Shown here: in pieces, positions 35,841-44,043 of the stretch
Numbering within the stretch: the first letter of the stretch is position 1
Layout: every line of letters begins with the position of its first letter
Assembly (NCBI GenBank): GCA_002346225.1
Contig: DDYY01000085.1
Span: 21,544-66,978, forward strand
From: Bacteroidetes bacterium UBA3022
GTDB lineage: Bacteria; Bacteroidota; Bacteroidia; Chitinophagales; BACL12
Direction of reading: 5' to 3'
Length of the DNA stretch: 45,435 nt
The notes under the pieces: model-generated
Told to the model about the DNA's origin: nothing
Databases searched by the model: none
The model's input: the letters and a program-made list of their open reading frames with translations, nothing else
Program-made: the position numbers and the translations under genes

Positions 35841-37082
35841 TTATCTGGCAGATAAACCAGGTCCAATTGTCATGTTGCCCCACATACCAGGGGTTTGGTG
35901 GAACCCTTCGTTGCCCGGGTTATTCCAACGGTACTGTTCCAGTCGCTCTTCTCCGTTGTCGCTATTGTCAATGGCTACTTCCAGACCATAGGTCTCGCCG
36001 GGAATAAGCGGCAGTACATCGAGTTCATTGTAAGGAATTTCAGCCGTGATTACGTATCCGGTCGCAGTTTCAGTGACATTGACTTTCCCGTTCAACGCTT
36101 TCTTGCGTTGCACATCCCAGATCATGGGCTCACTGCTTGCACGAATAATGACATGCCTGTCGGTGAGGTAGTAAGATTTGCGCTGGGTATACACATCGGG
36201 ATTGGTTGAGAAGGCAAGTTCAATCGCATCACCGTTCCATATTTCACCATCCTTGCGCTTATTCATGAGAGGCGTTGCATCCTCTACTTCTGCTACCATC
36301 AGTAGATGTCCATCGGTGGCTGATAGCCAAACCTTACCATGCTCCATCTCCAGTGGACTATTGTTCTCCTGAACGGATAGCGTTGTTGCGGGCATAGTTG
36401 GCAGGTACGGTACTTCAGCATGTTTGATAAAACCACCTTCAATTGGAACAACTTTTAAGTCGTTGATATATACGGAACCATCAGATTCGAATTGTATCAG
36501 CAATTGTTTGACGGTAGAAATATCCGCATTGAACTGATTGATATCGAAGGCAGTTAGTGGAACCTGTACGCGCGTCCACTCTTCTGTCACTGTATTGTTT
36601 TCTATAAAACTGCTAAAAACCCCTGCCCATGCTTGTCCGCCGCTGTAATCTTCCAGCGCCATGGCCCAGGGTAAGCTGTTTAAATTGCCACTGGGGCTTT
36701 TAACCATAAACTGTATGGCTGCCTTATCATAGATTTCTCTTAGGTTCTTGCTGGCCCATCCATCCCATCCTATACCGAGTCCCAGCCAGGTACAACCTGC
36801 TTGTTTATTCCAGGTAATAAGAAGCGCACCTTCACTACCAGCCTTTTCATCGAACACATTGGTTACCTGCAGGCATTCTACAGTGTCTTCCGGTGAGTAC
36901 CAGACTTCTGAATTGATTTTATCTTCCCAGATATGGAGTCCGTAGAAGCTGCCTATGTGGTCCAGCGTATCGGTGCTGCTGGGTTGGTCATAAAGTGCTA
37001 CTTGCTGTACGGTGCAGGCCTGGAAGCCTACAGCCATCATGGTCATGACAAAAAGCAATCGGTATTGGGCAGGTTTTCTCAT
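35841..37082 (-). CDS. Carbohydrate-binding lipoprotein with CBM9-like domain
   Basis: A 413-residue lipoprotein (MAVGFQAC lipobox, Cys23). The first half (~45-215) is a beta-sandwich of the CBM11/CIA30 kind (TWLGLGIGWDGW, AAIQFMVKSPSG, QLLIQFESDGSVYINDLKVVPI). The second half (~235-410) resembles the family 9 carbohydrate-binding/DOMON fold found on hydrolases and surface proteins (LLMVAEVEDATPLMN, EIWNGDAIELAFSTNP, IPYNELDVLPLIPGETYGLEVAIDN). No catalytic residues are recognised, so a glycan-capture role on the outer membrane is inferred. Its start overlaps the stop of the upstream lipoprotein gene by 4 bp (ATGA), which suggests translational coupling. Confidence 0.75.
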   Translation of the reverse strand: MRKPAQYRLLFVMTMMAVGFQACTVQQVALYDQPSSTDTLDHIGSFYGLHIWEDKINSEVWYSPEDTVECLQVTNVFDEKAGSEGALLITWNKQAGCTWLGLGIGWDGWASKNLREIYDKAAIQFMVKSPSGNLNSLPWAMALEDYSGGQAWAGVFSSFIENNTVTEEWTRVQVPLTAFDINQFNADISTVKQLLIQFESDGSVYINDLKVVPIEGGFIKHAEVPYLPTMPATTLSVQENNSPLEMEHGKVWLSATDGHLLMVAEVEDATPLMNKRKDGEIWNGDAIELAFSTNPDVYTQRKSYYLTDRHVIIRASSEPMIWDVQRKKALNGKVNVTETATGYVITAEIPYNELDVLPLIPGETYGLEVAIDNSDNGEERLEQYRWNNPGNEGFHQTPGMWGNMTIGPGLSAR

Positions 37083-38086
37083 GGCTCAAGTGGCGCGTTT
37101 TCGGTGAAAATCAGGTAATCCATCAAGGCTTGAGAATAACCGGTTGCCGGATTAGCCAGCATGAGTATAGACACTTGAAAGAGCTTATCAGGTTCATTGA
37201 TGCCGTTTCCGATAGCAGCTGCAGGGGCACCATTTACCAGGGTGACAAGGTCAGCATATTTCTTGGAAACCAGTTGCCATCCATTTTCGCCATTCAGCAA
37301 GAGTTCCAGAGAGAACATATCTTCTTCTCCTTCAGTATATACCCCATCGCCATTGTCATCTTCCCGGAACTGGAACAACACGATTGCATTATTCAAACCG
37401 GGCTGCTTAGCCAAAAGCACATTGAAGAATACATTATCAGGGTTAGCGGAGAGATCGAAAGTAGGAGCGCCATAGGCAGAGCCCGGGATATCGATAAGTC
37501 CGATCAGGTAGTCCCATCCAACTTCGCCGCCCATATCATAGTATTGGCTTCCCTGAGCAGCCTGTCCATCATCCTTGATCACAAAGCTCATATCAGCACC
37601 AGACTGCACAAAAGAACCCCATCCCGGATTCCAGGCTCCTTCAAAATCCTCCAGCAAGAGGCCGGTATTCACTTTAGGGGAGACCACCGACAGGGACAGA
37701 GAATAGGTCTCTTCTTCGTTCTCGAAGAAGAGCTCAACAGAACAATCTTCGGCCCTGAACATGGGCAGACTGGTAGTGGAGCCGTTCCAGGTGGCATTAT
37801 CAGCAGACAGGATATTGGAGAAGCCTGATATCTCCTTTACTGCTCCCGATTCGTTCCCGGTAATCCGGATGGTCCAGTTCACATTCTTGGAGAAGCTGGC
37901 AGTGAACACCGCCAATTCTCCGGCAGCGAAATCGATGGCATCATCGGTCACTTCGAGAGGTTGCAGCAAACTGAATTCGCCGTAAATGTCATTCAATGAA
38001 GGACCGTCAAAAATATCGGTCTCCTTCTGACAGGCTGACAGCAACGCAAATGCTGACAGCATCATAAATAATCTTGTTCTTTTCAT
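37079..38086 (-). CDS. Surface lipoprotein, probable glycan-binding
   Basis: A 335-residue lipoprotein (LSAFALLSACQKE lipobox). An N-terminal ~110-residue beta domain (TASFSKNVNWTIRITGNESGA) looks like an Ig or bacterial-adhesin module. A larger C-terminal beta-sandwich (~150-335) holds LLLEDFEGAWNPGWGSF, GWDYLIGLIDIPG and ILMLANPATGYSQALMDYLIF, a pattern common in carbohydrate-binding jelly rolls. No enzyme motif is present. It sits directly after the outer-membrane barrel gene (TAATG overlap) and before the CBM9-like lipoprotein, the position where other glucan loci have SusD or a surface glycan-binding protein. It is not SusD-like (no TPR helices). Confidence 0.65.
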   Translation of the reverse strand: MKRTRLFMMLSAFALLSACQKETDIFDGPSLNDIYGEFSLLQPLEVTDDAIDFAAGELAVFTASFSKNVNWTIRITGNESGAVKEISGFSNILSADNATWNGSTTSLPMFRAEDCSVELFFENEEETYSLSLSVVSPKVNTGLLLEDFEGAWNPGWGSFVQSGADMSFVIKDDGQAAQGSQYYDMGGEVGWDYLIGLIDIPGSAYGAPTFDLSANPDNVFFNVLLAKQPGLNNAIVLFQFREDDNGDGVYTEGEEDMFSLELLLNGENGWQLVSKKYADLVTLVNGAPAAAIGNGINEPDKLFQVSILMLANPATGYSQALMDYLIFTENAPLEP

Positions 38087-39819
38087 TAGAAATACATTGA
38101 GAAAATCATGGAAATTGTATTGATGTCGTAATCGGGGAGAATCTCGTTCAGTGTATCAACGGTGCTGAATGATGACCATTGTCCGGTAAGATAAGCTTTG
38201 TCTGAGAACCTGAACCGGAGTCCTGCACCTAGCATCTGCTGACTGCCATCCACTTCCAGTTCACGGAAATTGATAATCTGACCGAAATTGTCGGTCACAT
38301 TGCTGAATTCAAATCCTGAGTAGGTATGACTTTGGAAACCCACCACAATATCTAGTTGCGAGATAATCTCTGCTTCAATGCCCACGCCCAATACCTGGGT
38401 GGAGAGGTCTACTACCGGAATACCATCAATCTCTGCTGCCCTGCTGGTGGCATCTGAGCGCGAATTGAAGGAAATATCCAGTAGTCTTTCATTCGCAAAG
38501 AACTTTTCTCCTGCATGTATAACAGCTTCAGCCTCGATTCTGTTGAAAGATCTCAAATTGGTGGTACCCTGACCCCTTACTTCGGTCAATGCATGCATGG
38601 TTGCTCCCAGCTCCATCCAGTCGCCGGGGATCACATAACCCAGGCCTACATGGAAGCCTTGTCGGTTCGGAGTTGCAGCCCCGTAAGGAGTAATATTATC
38701 ATAGCGCGGGTCATAAGCCATCAGGCCATTCTGCAGTTGCAGGTTGAACAATGAAGTCTCTCTGACAATGTCCAGCATGGTCAGTGGCCGCAGCACCTGG
38801 TCGTTGGTGATACGGTCGAAGGCTGCCGGAAGTGCGCCAAAATTGATGCGTTTGGTTTGGGCGCCCGGACTTCTGAATTCGGGTCCCACACTTTTGAATC
38901 CGGCGGTGAGGGTCACATTCACCGGGTCGTAAGTGACGTGGATGCGTCCATCGAAGAAGCCATCGCTCCACTCAGGTGCATCGGTTGCCTCGATATAGGT
39001 GGTGGAGGATGTACCAGTTTCCAGTTCACCCCGAAGAGTAATGGAACCGATATTGTAATTTACATTGGCTGTTCCGGTGATTACGGGGTTATTCAAAAGA
39101 ATGTCATTTCTGGAAGTACCTGCCAGGTCGTAGAGGTTGGCATAGTTGAAACCCAGGGTTACATTCTTGCTCTGCACCACCTGCATATTGAAGGTGGAGA
39201 ACAGCCTGTCGCTCACCGTAGAAGCATTCGAAGGGAGCACCCTGCTGGTGAACAGGTTGAAGTCTACCGATTCTACGATGGACTTGAAGTTCAGACCGAA
39301 GTCTACTGCTGCACCCTGTTGCCTCCAGGAGTTGCCTATGTTATAGAAGTTGTCGTAGTTCACTGCATCGCTCAGATGACTGAACAGGACCGGAGCAGTG
39401 GCATATAGCTCCTGGTCATTGTTGTAGAAAGTGTAGGGGGTAAGCTGGTAATTGATATCACCCAGCTGGTAACGGACAATATCTTTTACAACGCCTTTCA
39501 CATAGAGTTGTCTGACATCGAATGTGACACCGGCTCCCCAGAACCCGCCAAAGTCATTTCTAATCCGCACCATGCCCTGTACTTCCAGGTTATCGGCTGG
39601 ACGCACATTGATGCCTACATCCACCATGGCATGAGCTGAATTCTGTTTTGGACCCGTAATGGTATCCGGTTCGGCAAGGTCTTGTTGCAGATCGTCTAAG
39701 AAGAAGATAGACCTCGCGGCGCCATTCACACTGAATTTGGGTGGCGTATTCTGTGCCATAGCCGGTTCAAAGGCAATGAACAGCACAGAGATGATCATGT
39801 ATATAGTAGTTCTTTTCAC
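38086..39819 (-). CDS. Outer-membrane beta-barrel protein A
   Basis: A 577-residue exported protein starting with GTG (MKRTTIYMIISVLFIAFEPAMAQ). Most of the length is alternating amphipathic beta-strands (ESVDFNLFTSRV, KNVTLGFNYANLYD, VNVTLTAGFKSVGPEF, GAGLRFRFSDKAYLTGQWSSF) and the protein ends in phenylalanine (SMIFSMYF), the usual outer-membrane insertion signal. No TonB box, plug domain or carboxypeptidase-like domain as in SusC is seen. A passive or selective pore for glucans is inferred. Its start overlaps the stop of the other barrel gene by one base (TAGTG), and the lipoprotein gene follows with a one-base overlap. Confidence 0.75.
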   Translation of the reverse strand: MKRTTIYMIISVLFIAFEPAMAQNTPPKFSVNGAARSIFFLDDLQQDLAEPDTITGPKQNSAHAMVDVGINVRPADNLEVQGMVRIRNDFGGFWGAGVTFDVRQLYVKGVVKDIVRYQLGDINYQLTPYTFYNNDQELYATAPVLFSHLSDAVNYDNFYNIGNSWRQQGAAVDFGLNFKSIVESVDFNLFTSRVLPSNASTVSDRLFSTFNMQVVQSKNVTLGFNYANLYDLAGTSRNDILLNNPVITGTANVNYNIGSITLRGELETGTSSTTYIEATDAPEWSDGFFDGRIHVTYDPVNVTLTAGFKSVGPEFRSPGAQTKRINFGALPAAFDRITNDQVLRPLTMLDIVRETSLFNLQLQNGLMAYDPRYDNITPYGAATPNRQGFHVGLGYVIPGDWMELGATMHALTEVRGQGTTNLRSFNRIEAEAVIHAGEKFFANERLLDISFNSRSDATSRAAEIDGIPVVDLSTQVLGVGIEAEIISQLDIVVGFQSHTYSGFEFSNVTDNFGQIINFRELEVDGSQQMLGAGLRFRFSDKAYLTGQWSSFSTVDTLNEILPDYDINTISMIFSMYF

Positions 39820-41768
39820 TAGAAAAATATTTTTAGTTCAACCAATGTTTCCTGTCCTTTGAATTTATCGAGAGGGAAACTTTCATCTTCAAAAGCGAAC
39901 CAGCGGTTCCTCACATACAATTGGGCATTGCGTCCCAGATCCACATCAACTCCGACACCATATCCGGTACCGGTCTGGTTCCTGGGTCGCCTTGTTTCTT
40001 CATTGATATCGGTAAGGTAATTACCAAGGGTTCTTTCATAACCAAAGTAGCCACTCAGTACAATGATATCGGAAACGGTAAGATAGGCTTCGAACTCAGA
40101 GGCATACTGTCTGATGTAGGCTTCTTCATTGGTAACCAAAAAGGCAGACCATGCACGTTGTACGCTACTGTAGTATCCCAGGTAGTACACATAGAGGTCT
40201 TTATTAAATATTTTTGTATTGTATTTGATCTGTGGTTCGAATATGTTGAAATGCTTTTTATTCACTACTACCCCTGAGCTGTCATCTGCCAGGTTGACCA
40301 CTTCATACACATCGCGGAAGATTACATTGTATCGCTGGTAGGGTCCTACTTCTGTAGGAAAGACCCAGCGCCATAAGCGGGACCTTGTCAATTGATTGAC
40401 CGGGTGTCCGAAGGTAATGGTGGATGCTATGGGTTCGAGTTCAGATTGGCTGGAGAAACCAACATTGAAGCGGAAATCGCCCAATGCATGTTCAATATTC
40501 ATATCGATTCCCTGCCTGTTATTCGTCATCTGTCCGATGCGCAGCATGGAACTACCGAATGGCTGTAGTACCGAAGTACTTCCTATGGTTCCGGCCGGAA
40601 GGTTGGTGGGGTTGTATTCAACAATAGAGGTATTCAGGAAGATCGAGTTGTTGTTGATCACCTTCGGGCTGATATAGAAATAGTGCAGGCTGACTTGCGG
40701 AATGGTCTTGTGTTTTGGCGTAGTGACCGTGGCAGAGACGAGTCCGCCCCAACCGTCATTGACATTCGGACTCACATATTGACCGGTACCGCCTTCCACA
40801 TGCAGGTTGAAACCCATGATGTTCTGGCTGATCTCAGCGGTAACCATATCAAAGCCGACTCTTTCCAGTGCAAGGCTATCGGCCCATGCATTGGAATTGA
40901 TGGTGTTGATGCCCACATATCCAGCGCTGGTCGTCTTATGCAATTTACCACCATACGTATAACTCGGCCAGGGGGCAAAGCCTCCGTTGAATTCCGTTTT
41001 ACCTACCATGGCGGTGAACGACAGGTCGCCCGGCAGCGAGGCGCCTTCAAGCACTACACCCTGAAAGGCGCGGTTCCCCCAGCGTGTATCCTGGTTGATG
41101 CCGCCGTCGTTGAAAAAAGTTTCATACCTGCTGTCTACAGCTGCTCCGACCGGATCCCAGGGGTTCCTTTCAAAGACCGTGAAACGGTTATAACCTCTGA
41201 AGCCTGCCATGGTCAGATCAGACAATCTGACCCACTGTATACCACCAGCCTTCAGCGTAAATATTCCCACATCCGTTTCGTGGGATCCGGTGAAATTGAT
41301 ACCCAGGTTGAGGTTCATACTCCCGCCCAGTCTCGCTCCGGACAAAGGGTCCTGAAAAGAAGGGCGAAGACTGTCAGGTATTTGTTGTCCATAAGTAGTT
41401 CCCAGGGCTCCTTGCAAGAACTGAAAGGCAAACACATCGAATGACCAGGAGGTCTTATTGGATGGTCTGCCGGCAATATTCAGCTGGAAATTCGGCAGCT
41501 GGCTATCATCACCAATGAACAACTGGCGGCTAAGCACAGTGTCATTGATTACCGGGTTGAGGAGGTAGGGCTCTTCGTGCTGGGTAAGCGTGCCAAAGAA
41601 CCTGTAGAAACCAGATACCGTAATCTTTCTCAACGGACTGGGTTCTTCCTTCGGCATGATTCCCAGCTTCTGCAGGGTGGTGTCAGGCACTTGTGCCTTT
41701 ACCTGTAGGCCGCTCAGCACCAAAAGGAGCAAGAAACCATACAGAATAGGGTTTTTGAGTGAGGTCAT
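39819..41768 (-). CDS. Outer-membrane beta-barrel protein B
   Basis: A 649-residue exported protein (MTSLKNPILYGFLLLLVLSGLQVKAQ). After ~45 residues a series of amphipathic strands begins (KITVSGFYRFFGTLTQ, FQLNIAGRPSNKTSWSFDVFAFQFL) and continues to a terminal phenylalanine (ETLVELKIFF). Several regions read as porin-like strand-loop-strand, for example DFRFNVGFSSQSELEP, AQLYVRNRWFAF and DIIVLSGYFGYERTLG. No plug, TonB box or enzyme motif. It is the first gene of a six-gene unit reaching to GH30 and is preceded by the shared regulatory element, so it should be strongly expressed on the inducing glycan. Confidence 0.75.
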   Translation of the reverse strand: MTSLKNPILYGFLLLLVLSGLQVKAQVPDTTLQKLGIMPKEEPSPLRKITVSGFYRFFGTLTQHEEPYLLNPVINDTVLSRQLFIGDDSQLPNFQLNIAGRPSNKTSWSFDVFAFQFLQGALGTTYGQQIPDSLRPSFQDPLSGARLGGSMNLNLGINFTGSHETDVGIFTLKAGGIQWVRLSDLTMAGFRGYNRFTVFERNPWDPVGAAVDSRYETFFNDGGINQDTRWGNRAFQGVVLEGASLPGDLSFTAMVGKTEFNGGFAPWPSYTYGGKLHKTTSAGYVGINTINSNAWADSLALERVGFDMVTAEISQNIMGFNLHVEGGTGQYVSPNVNDGWGGLVSATVTTPKHKTIPQVSLHYFYISPKVINNNSIFLNTSIVEYNPTNLPAGTIGSTSVLQPFGSSMLRIGQMTNNRQGIDMNIEHALGDFRFNVGFSSQSELEPIASTITFGHPVNQLTRSRLWRWVFPTEVGPYQRYNVIFRDVYEVVNLADDSSGVVVNKKHFNIFEPQIKYNTKIFNKDLYVYYLGYYSSVQRAWSAFLVTNEEAYIRQYASEFEAYLTVSDIIVLSGYFGYERTLGNYLTDINEETRRPRNQTGTGYGVGVDVDLGRNAQLYVRNRWFAFEDESFPLDKFKGQETLVELKIFF

Positions 41769-41815
41769 ATAGGTCGGATGATCGTTCGGTCTAAAGAATT
41801 GCTGGTAAGCGGTTA

Positions 41816-41849
41816 CTAAAGTAATACATTTTGTAAAAAATACAATAAC
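41816..41849 (-). promoter_or_regulatory. Shared regulatory element, copy 2, with promoter (barrel-to-GH30 unit)
   Basis: The minus strand from 41849 has TTG (41845, 41844, 41843), a 19-nt spacer containing TTTTACAAAATGTAT, and TACTTTAG at 41823-41816, which matches TAnnTTTG except for one base. The shared element proper (41823-41849) begins 55 nt before the start codon of barrel B. The remaining 105-bp gap is A+T-rich with nothing else recognised. Confidence 0.6.
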
Positions 41850-41873
41850 CTAAATAATTATCTTATTTTTTAT

Positions 41874-43220
41874 TTACAGGCTCCGTTTTTTAAAGGTGAC
41901 GGGTCTTCCTTCCTGATCATCATCGGAAGCAGGCATCACATAGAATGGTATATTGGTATAGGCATAATGCTCATTGCCATCATAGGCGAAAAAGAATAGG
42001 CGGTAGGGTCCTTCATCTACAGGCGCTCTGAACTTCACTGTATTTCCCTTTTTCTTCACACCGAGACCTTTCACAGAAGGGGGTCTTGTTTCTGCATCAC
42101 CACCGGCTTTGATGTCCTGGCTTTCTTTCACCACTTCCCAGATGTACTTCATGTCGTCCCCGTCGGGATCATTGATGAACACCTCAGCTTCATACATATG
42201 GTCTGCAGTTAGTAGGATACTGTCTCCCTTTACCATTCCGTTCAGCATTACTTTTTCAATACCCGGAGCACGGTTATCGGGTATTTTTCCTGTCCATAAC
42301 TCTTCCAGTACGTTGATTGCTTCGGAAGAGTAGCCTTCGTTGGAAAACATACCATACCAGGTAGAGGTTGTTTCCTGTTTCTGGCCCCAAAGGAACACGT
42401 AAGATCCTATGCACATCTCCTTATCACTCGCAATATAATCTTTATATCTGTTCCGGTAAGATACTGCTTTTTCCGAGCTGCTTTGCTCTACGGGTGCTCC
42501 CCACATGGTCTTGGCTACCTCCCAGTGGCCGGTGGGTCCCCACTCACTGATGATATAAGGGCCTTTCCATCCTGCAGCGCGTATAGTATCCTTTACAATC
42601 CCAATATCTCCATAAGTATTAATACCATATATATCGATACTTGGCGCTTTCTCCATAATGAGCTTTACCTCTCTTGAGTCAAGACCGGCGGTGACGGTTG
42701 TTGTCGGATGATTGGGGTCAAGGCGTTTTACCATGGCAGCGATGTCCTCAATGGCATCCCACACCTTGGTATTGCTGTAAAACAAATCGACCTCGTTTCC
42801 GATACCCCATAAAAGAATGTTCGGATGGTCTTTGTACTTCTCCACTACGGAGGTAAAGTACTCCAACTGGGCTTGCACCTTGGCTTCATTGTTGTAATCG
42901 AAGCCATGCCTTTCATGGCCTACCCAAAGGCCCATCATCACGGTCAAATCCAATTCTTCGGCAAGTGCCAGCACCTCATCGGCATCATCAGGACTCCAGG
43001 TCCGGAATGAATTGGCTCCAATTTCAATTGCCACATCAAGGTGTTCCTTACCCCCCACTCCTTTGATATAGTAGGGTTCGCCATTGCGCATGAGCTGCCA
43101 TTCGCCATCGGCATTCTTTTCTATGGTTACGGGAATTGCCTGTGCGGAGACTGCATCGGAAAACCATCCAATGCTCGCCAGCAGTAATACTGAGATGAAT
43201 TTAGTACGCATATTTTTCAT
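41874..43220 (-). CDS. Clan GH-A glycoside hydrolase, periplasmic paralogue (GH2-barrel/GH158-like)
   Basis: A protein of 448 residues from the ATG at 43220 (MKNMRTKFISVLLLASIGWFSDAVSAQA); an ATG at 43211 is possible. It has the TIM barrel plus C-terminal Ig-like layout of the 30518-31822 paralogue and is clearly homologous: HERHGFDYNNEA, acid/base Glu143 (LLWGIGNEVDLF), nucleophile Glu226 (YIISEWGPTGHWEV) and VFLWGQKQETTSTWYG. The two Glu are again 83 residues apart. Unlike the paralogue it has a cleavable signal peptide and no lipobox, so the pair should work in different compartments. Its start lies within the end of the upstream regulator gene (about 20-bp overlap), tying its translation to the regulator. 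Confidence 0.8.
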   Translation of the reverse strand: MKNMRTKFISVLLLASIGWFSDAVSAQAIPVTIEKNADGEWQLMRNGEPYYIKGVGGKEHLDVAIEIGANSFRTWSPDDADEVLALAEELDLTVMMGLWVGHERHGFDYNNEAKVQAQLEYFTSVVEKYKDHPNILLWGIGNEVDLFYSNTKVWDAIEDIAAMVKRLDPNHPTTTVTAGLDSREVKLIMEKAPSIDIYGINTYGDIGIVKDTIRAAGWKGPYIISEWGPTGHWEVAKTMWGAPVEQSSSEKAVSYRNRYKDYIASDKEMCIGSYVFLWGQKQETTSTWYGMFSNEGYSSEAINVLEELWTGKIPDNRAPGIEKVMLNGMVKGDSILLTADHMYEAEVFINDPDGDDMKYIWEVVKESQDIKAGGDAETRPPSVKGLGVKKKGNTVKFRAPVDEGPYRLFFFAYDGNEHYAYTNIPFYVMPASDDDQEGRPVTFKKRSL

Positions 43221-43902
43221 GTGTTTTTCTATCGTATTTAAATAGCCTTGCCGGCCGGTGAGATACATCTGTCTGGAAAATTTCGGTTTCTATGAGATAG
43301 GGCATTTCATTCAGCTTTTTGCGGAAGTTACCCTTGTCGAACTTCCTGTCGAGCACCACTTCATAGAAATGCTGCAGCTCCGATAAGGTGAAATGTTCAG
43401 GGAGAACCGATTCCCACAATGGGGTGCGTCGGTTACTGTGTCGTAACCTGTTCCGCAGTTTCTGCAGCGCATAGGTGATGATGGCATTGTGGTCGAAGGT
43501 GAGCTGTGGAATGTTGTTGACATCGAACCAGCTGGCGGCATCTGCCCATTTGGAAGGTGTTGGCCGCACATCCATCTTATTGATAATAGTATAGAAACCT
43601 ATAGTTACTACACGCTTTCCCGGAACCCTGTCGGCATCACCAAATGTATGAGCCTGCTGCAGGGGAATGTTTTCCAGACCTGTCAGTTCCTTTAATACCC
43701 TTACAGCAGCCTGATCCAGATCTTCGTCTACATATACACGGTCGCCGGGCAATGCCCATTTACCTTTAAGTTCAGAAGCGCCGATTTCAATCAGCATAAC
43801 CTTCAACCCGTCTATTCCATATCCAAAAACAACGCAGTCGGTAGATACTTCCATTAAGCGGGGCGCATCGTCTTTTTCCCCTATCGCACTATAATCTTTC
43901 AT
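43201..43902 (-). CDS. NUDIX-domain transcriptional regulator (NrtR/AraR-like)
   Basis: A 233-residue cytosolic protein. The N-terminal NUDIX domain (~15-150) is followed by a winged helix (~165-233; PLWESVLPEHFTLSELQHFYEVVLDRKFDKGNFRKKL). That is the layout of NrtR-family regulators, which in Bacteroidota include sugar-responsive members. The Nudix box is degenerate: relative to Gx5Ex7REUxEExGU it has Asp54, Val69 and Leu73 in place of Gly, Glu and Glu, so hydrolase activity is unlikely and ligand sensing is favoured. It heads the locus and overlaps the downstream hydrolase gene. The shared element sits 62 nt upstream of its own start, so autoregulation is likely. The effector, possibly a beta-glucan breakdown product, is inferred. 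Confidence 0.85.
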   Translation of the reverse strand: MKDYSAIGEKDDAPRLMEVSTDCVVFGYGIDGLKVMLIEIGASELKGKWALPGDRVYVDEDLDQAAVRVLKELTGLENIPLQQAHTFGDADRVPGKRVVTIGFYTIINKMDVRPTPSKWADAASWFDVNNIPQLTFDHNAIITYALQKLRNRLRHSNRRTPLWESVLPEHFTLSELQHFYEVVLDRKFDKGNFRKKLNEMPYLIETEIFQTDVSHRPARLFKYDRKTHEKYAY

Positions 43903-43956
43903 GTTTGTTTAATCTTTTGCGCTACAATTCTAAAATTATTTTGCCCTTTTTCGATA

Positions 43957-43991
43957 TAAATTTATAACCTTTTTGTAAATAATACCAAAAG
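43957..43991 (-). promoter_or_regulatory. Shared regulatory element, copy 3, with regulator-gene promoter
   Basis: The minus strand has TTTG (43989-43986), a 21-nt spacer containing ATTTACAAAAAGG, and TAAATTTA (43964-43957), one base off TAnnTTTG. The shared element occupies 43964-43991. It overlaps the divergent plus-strand promoter, so a bound regulator could control both directions. Confidence 0.6.
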
Positions 43992-44002
43992 TACTATTTT
44001 TA
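43972..44002 (+). promoter_or_regulatory. Promoter of the divergent repeat-protein gene
   Basis: TTTG at 43972-43975 and TATTTTTA at 43995-44002 (one base off TAnnTTTG) are spaced by 19 nt, a good Bacteroidota promoter. It would start transcription near 44009, about 35 nt before the ATG. It lies within the shared element copy 3. Confidence 0.55.
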
Positions 44003-44043
44003 CTATCCGATACTTAACTAAATTACTCATCAAATTTGAAGAA

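Noticed and set aside
40683..41444. 253-codon plus-strand frame
   Set aside because: Antisense to outer-membrane barrel B; no start context or recognisable domain.
43221..43268. Longer N-terminus of the GH-A hydrolase (start at 43268)
   Set aside because: It would put 16 residues before the signal peptide and deepen the overlap with the regulator; the ATG at 43220 gives a normal signal peptide.
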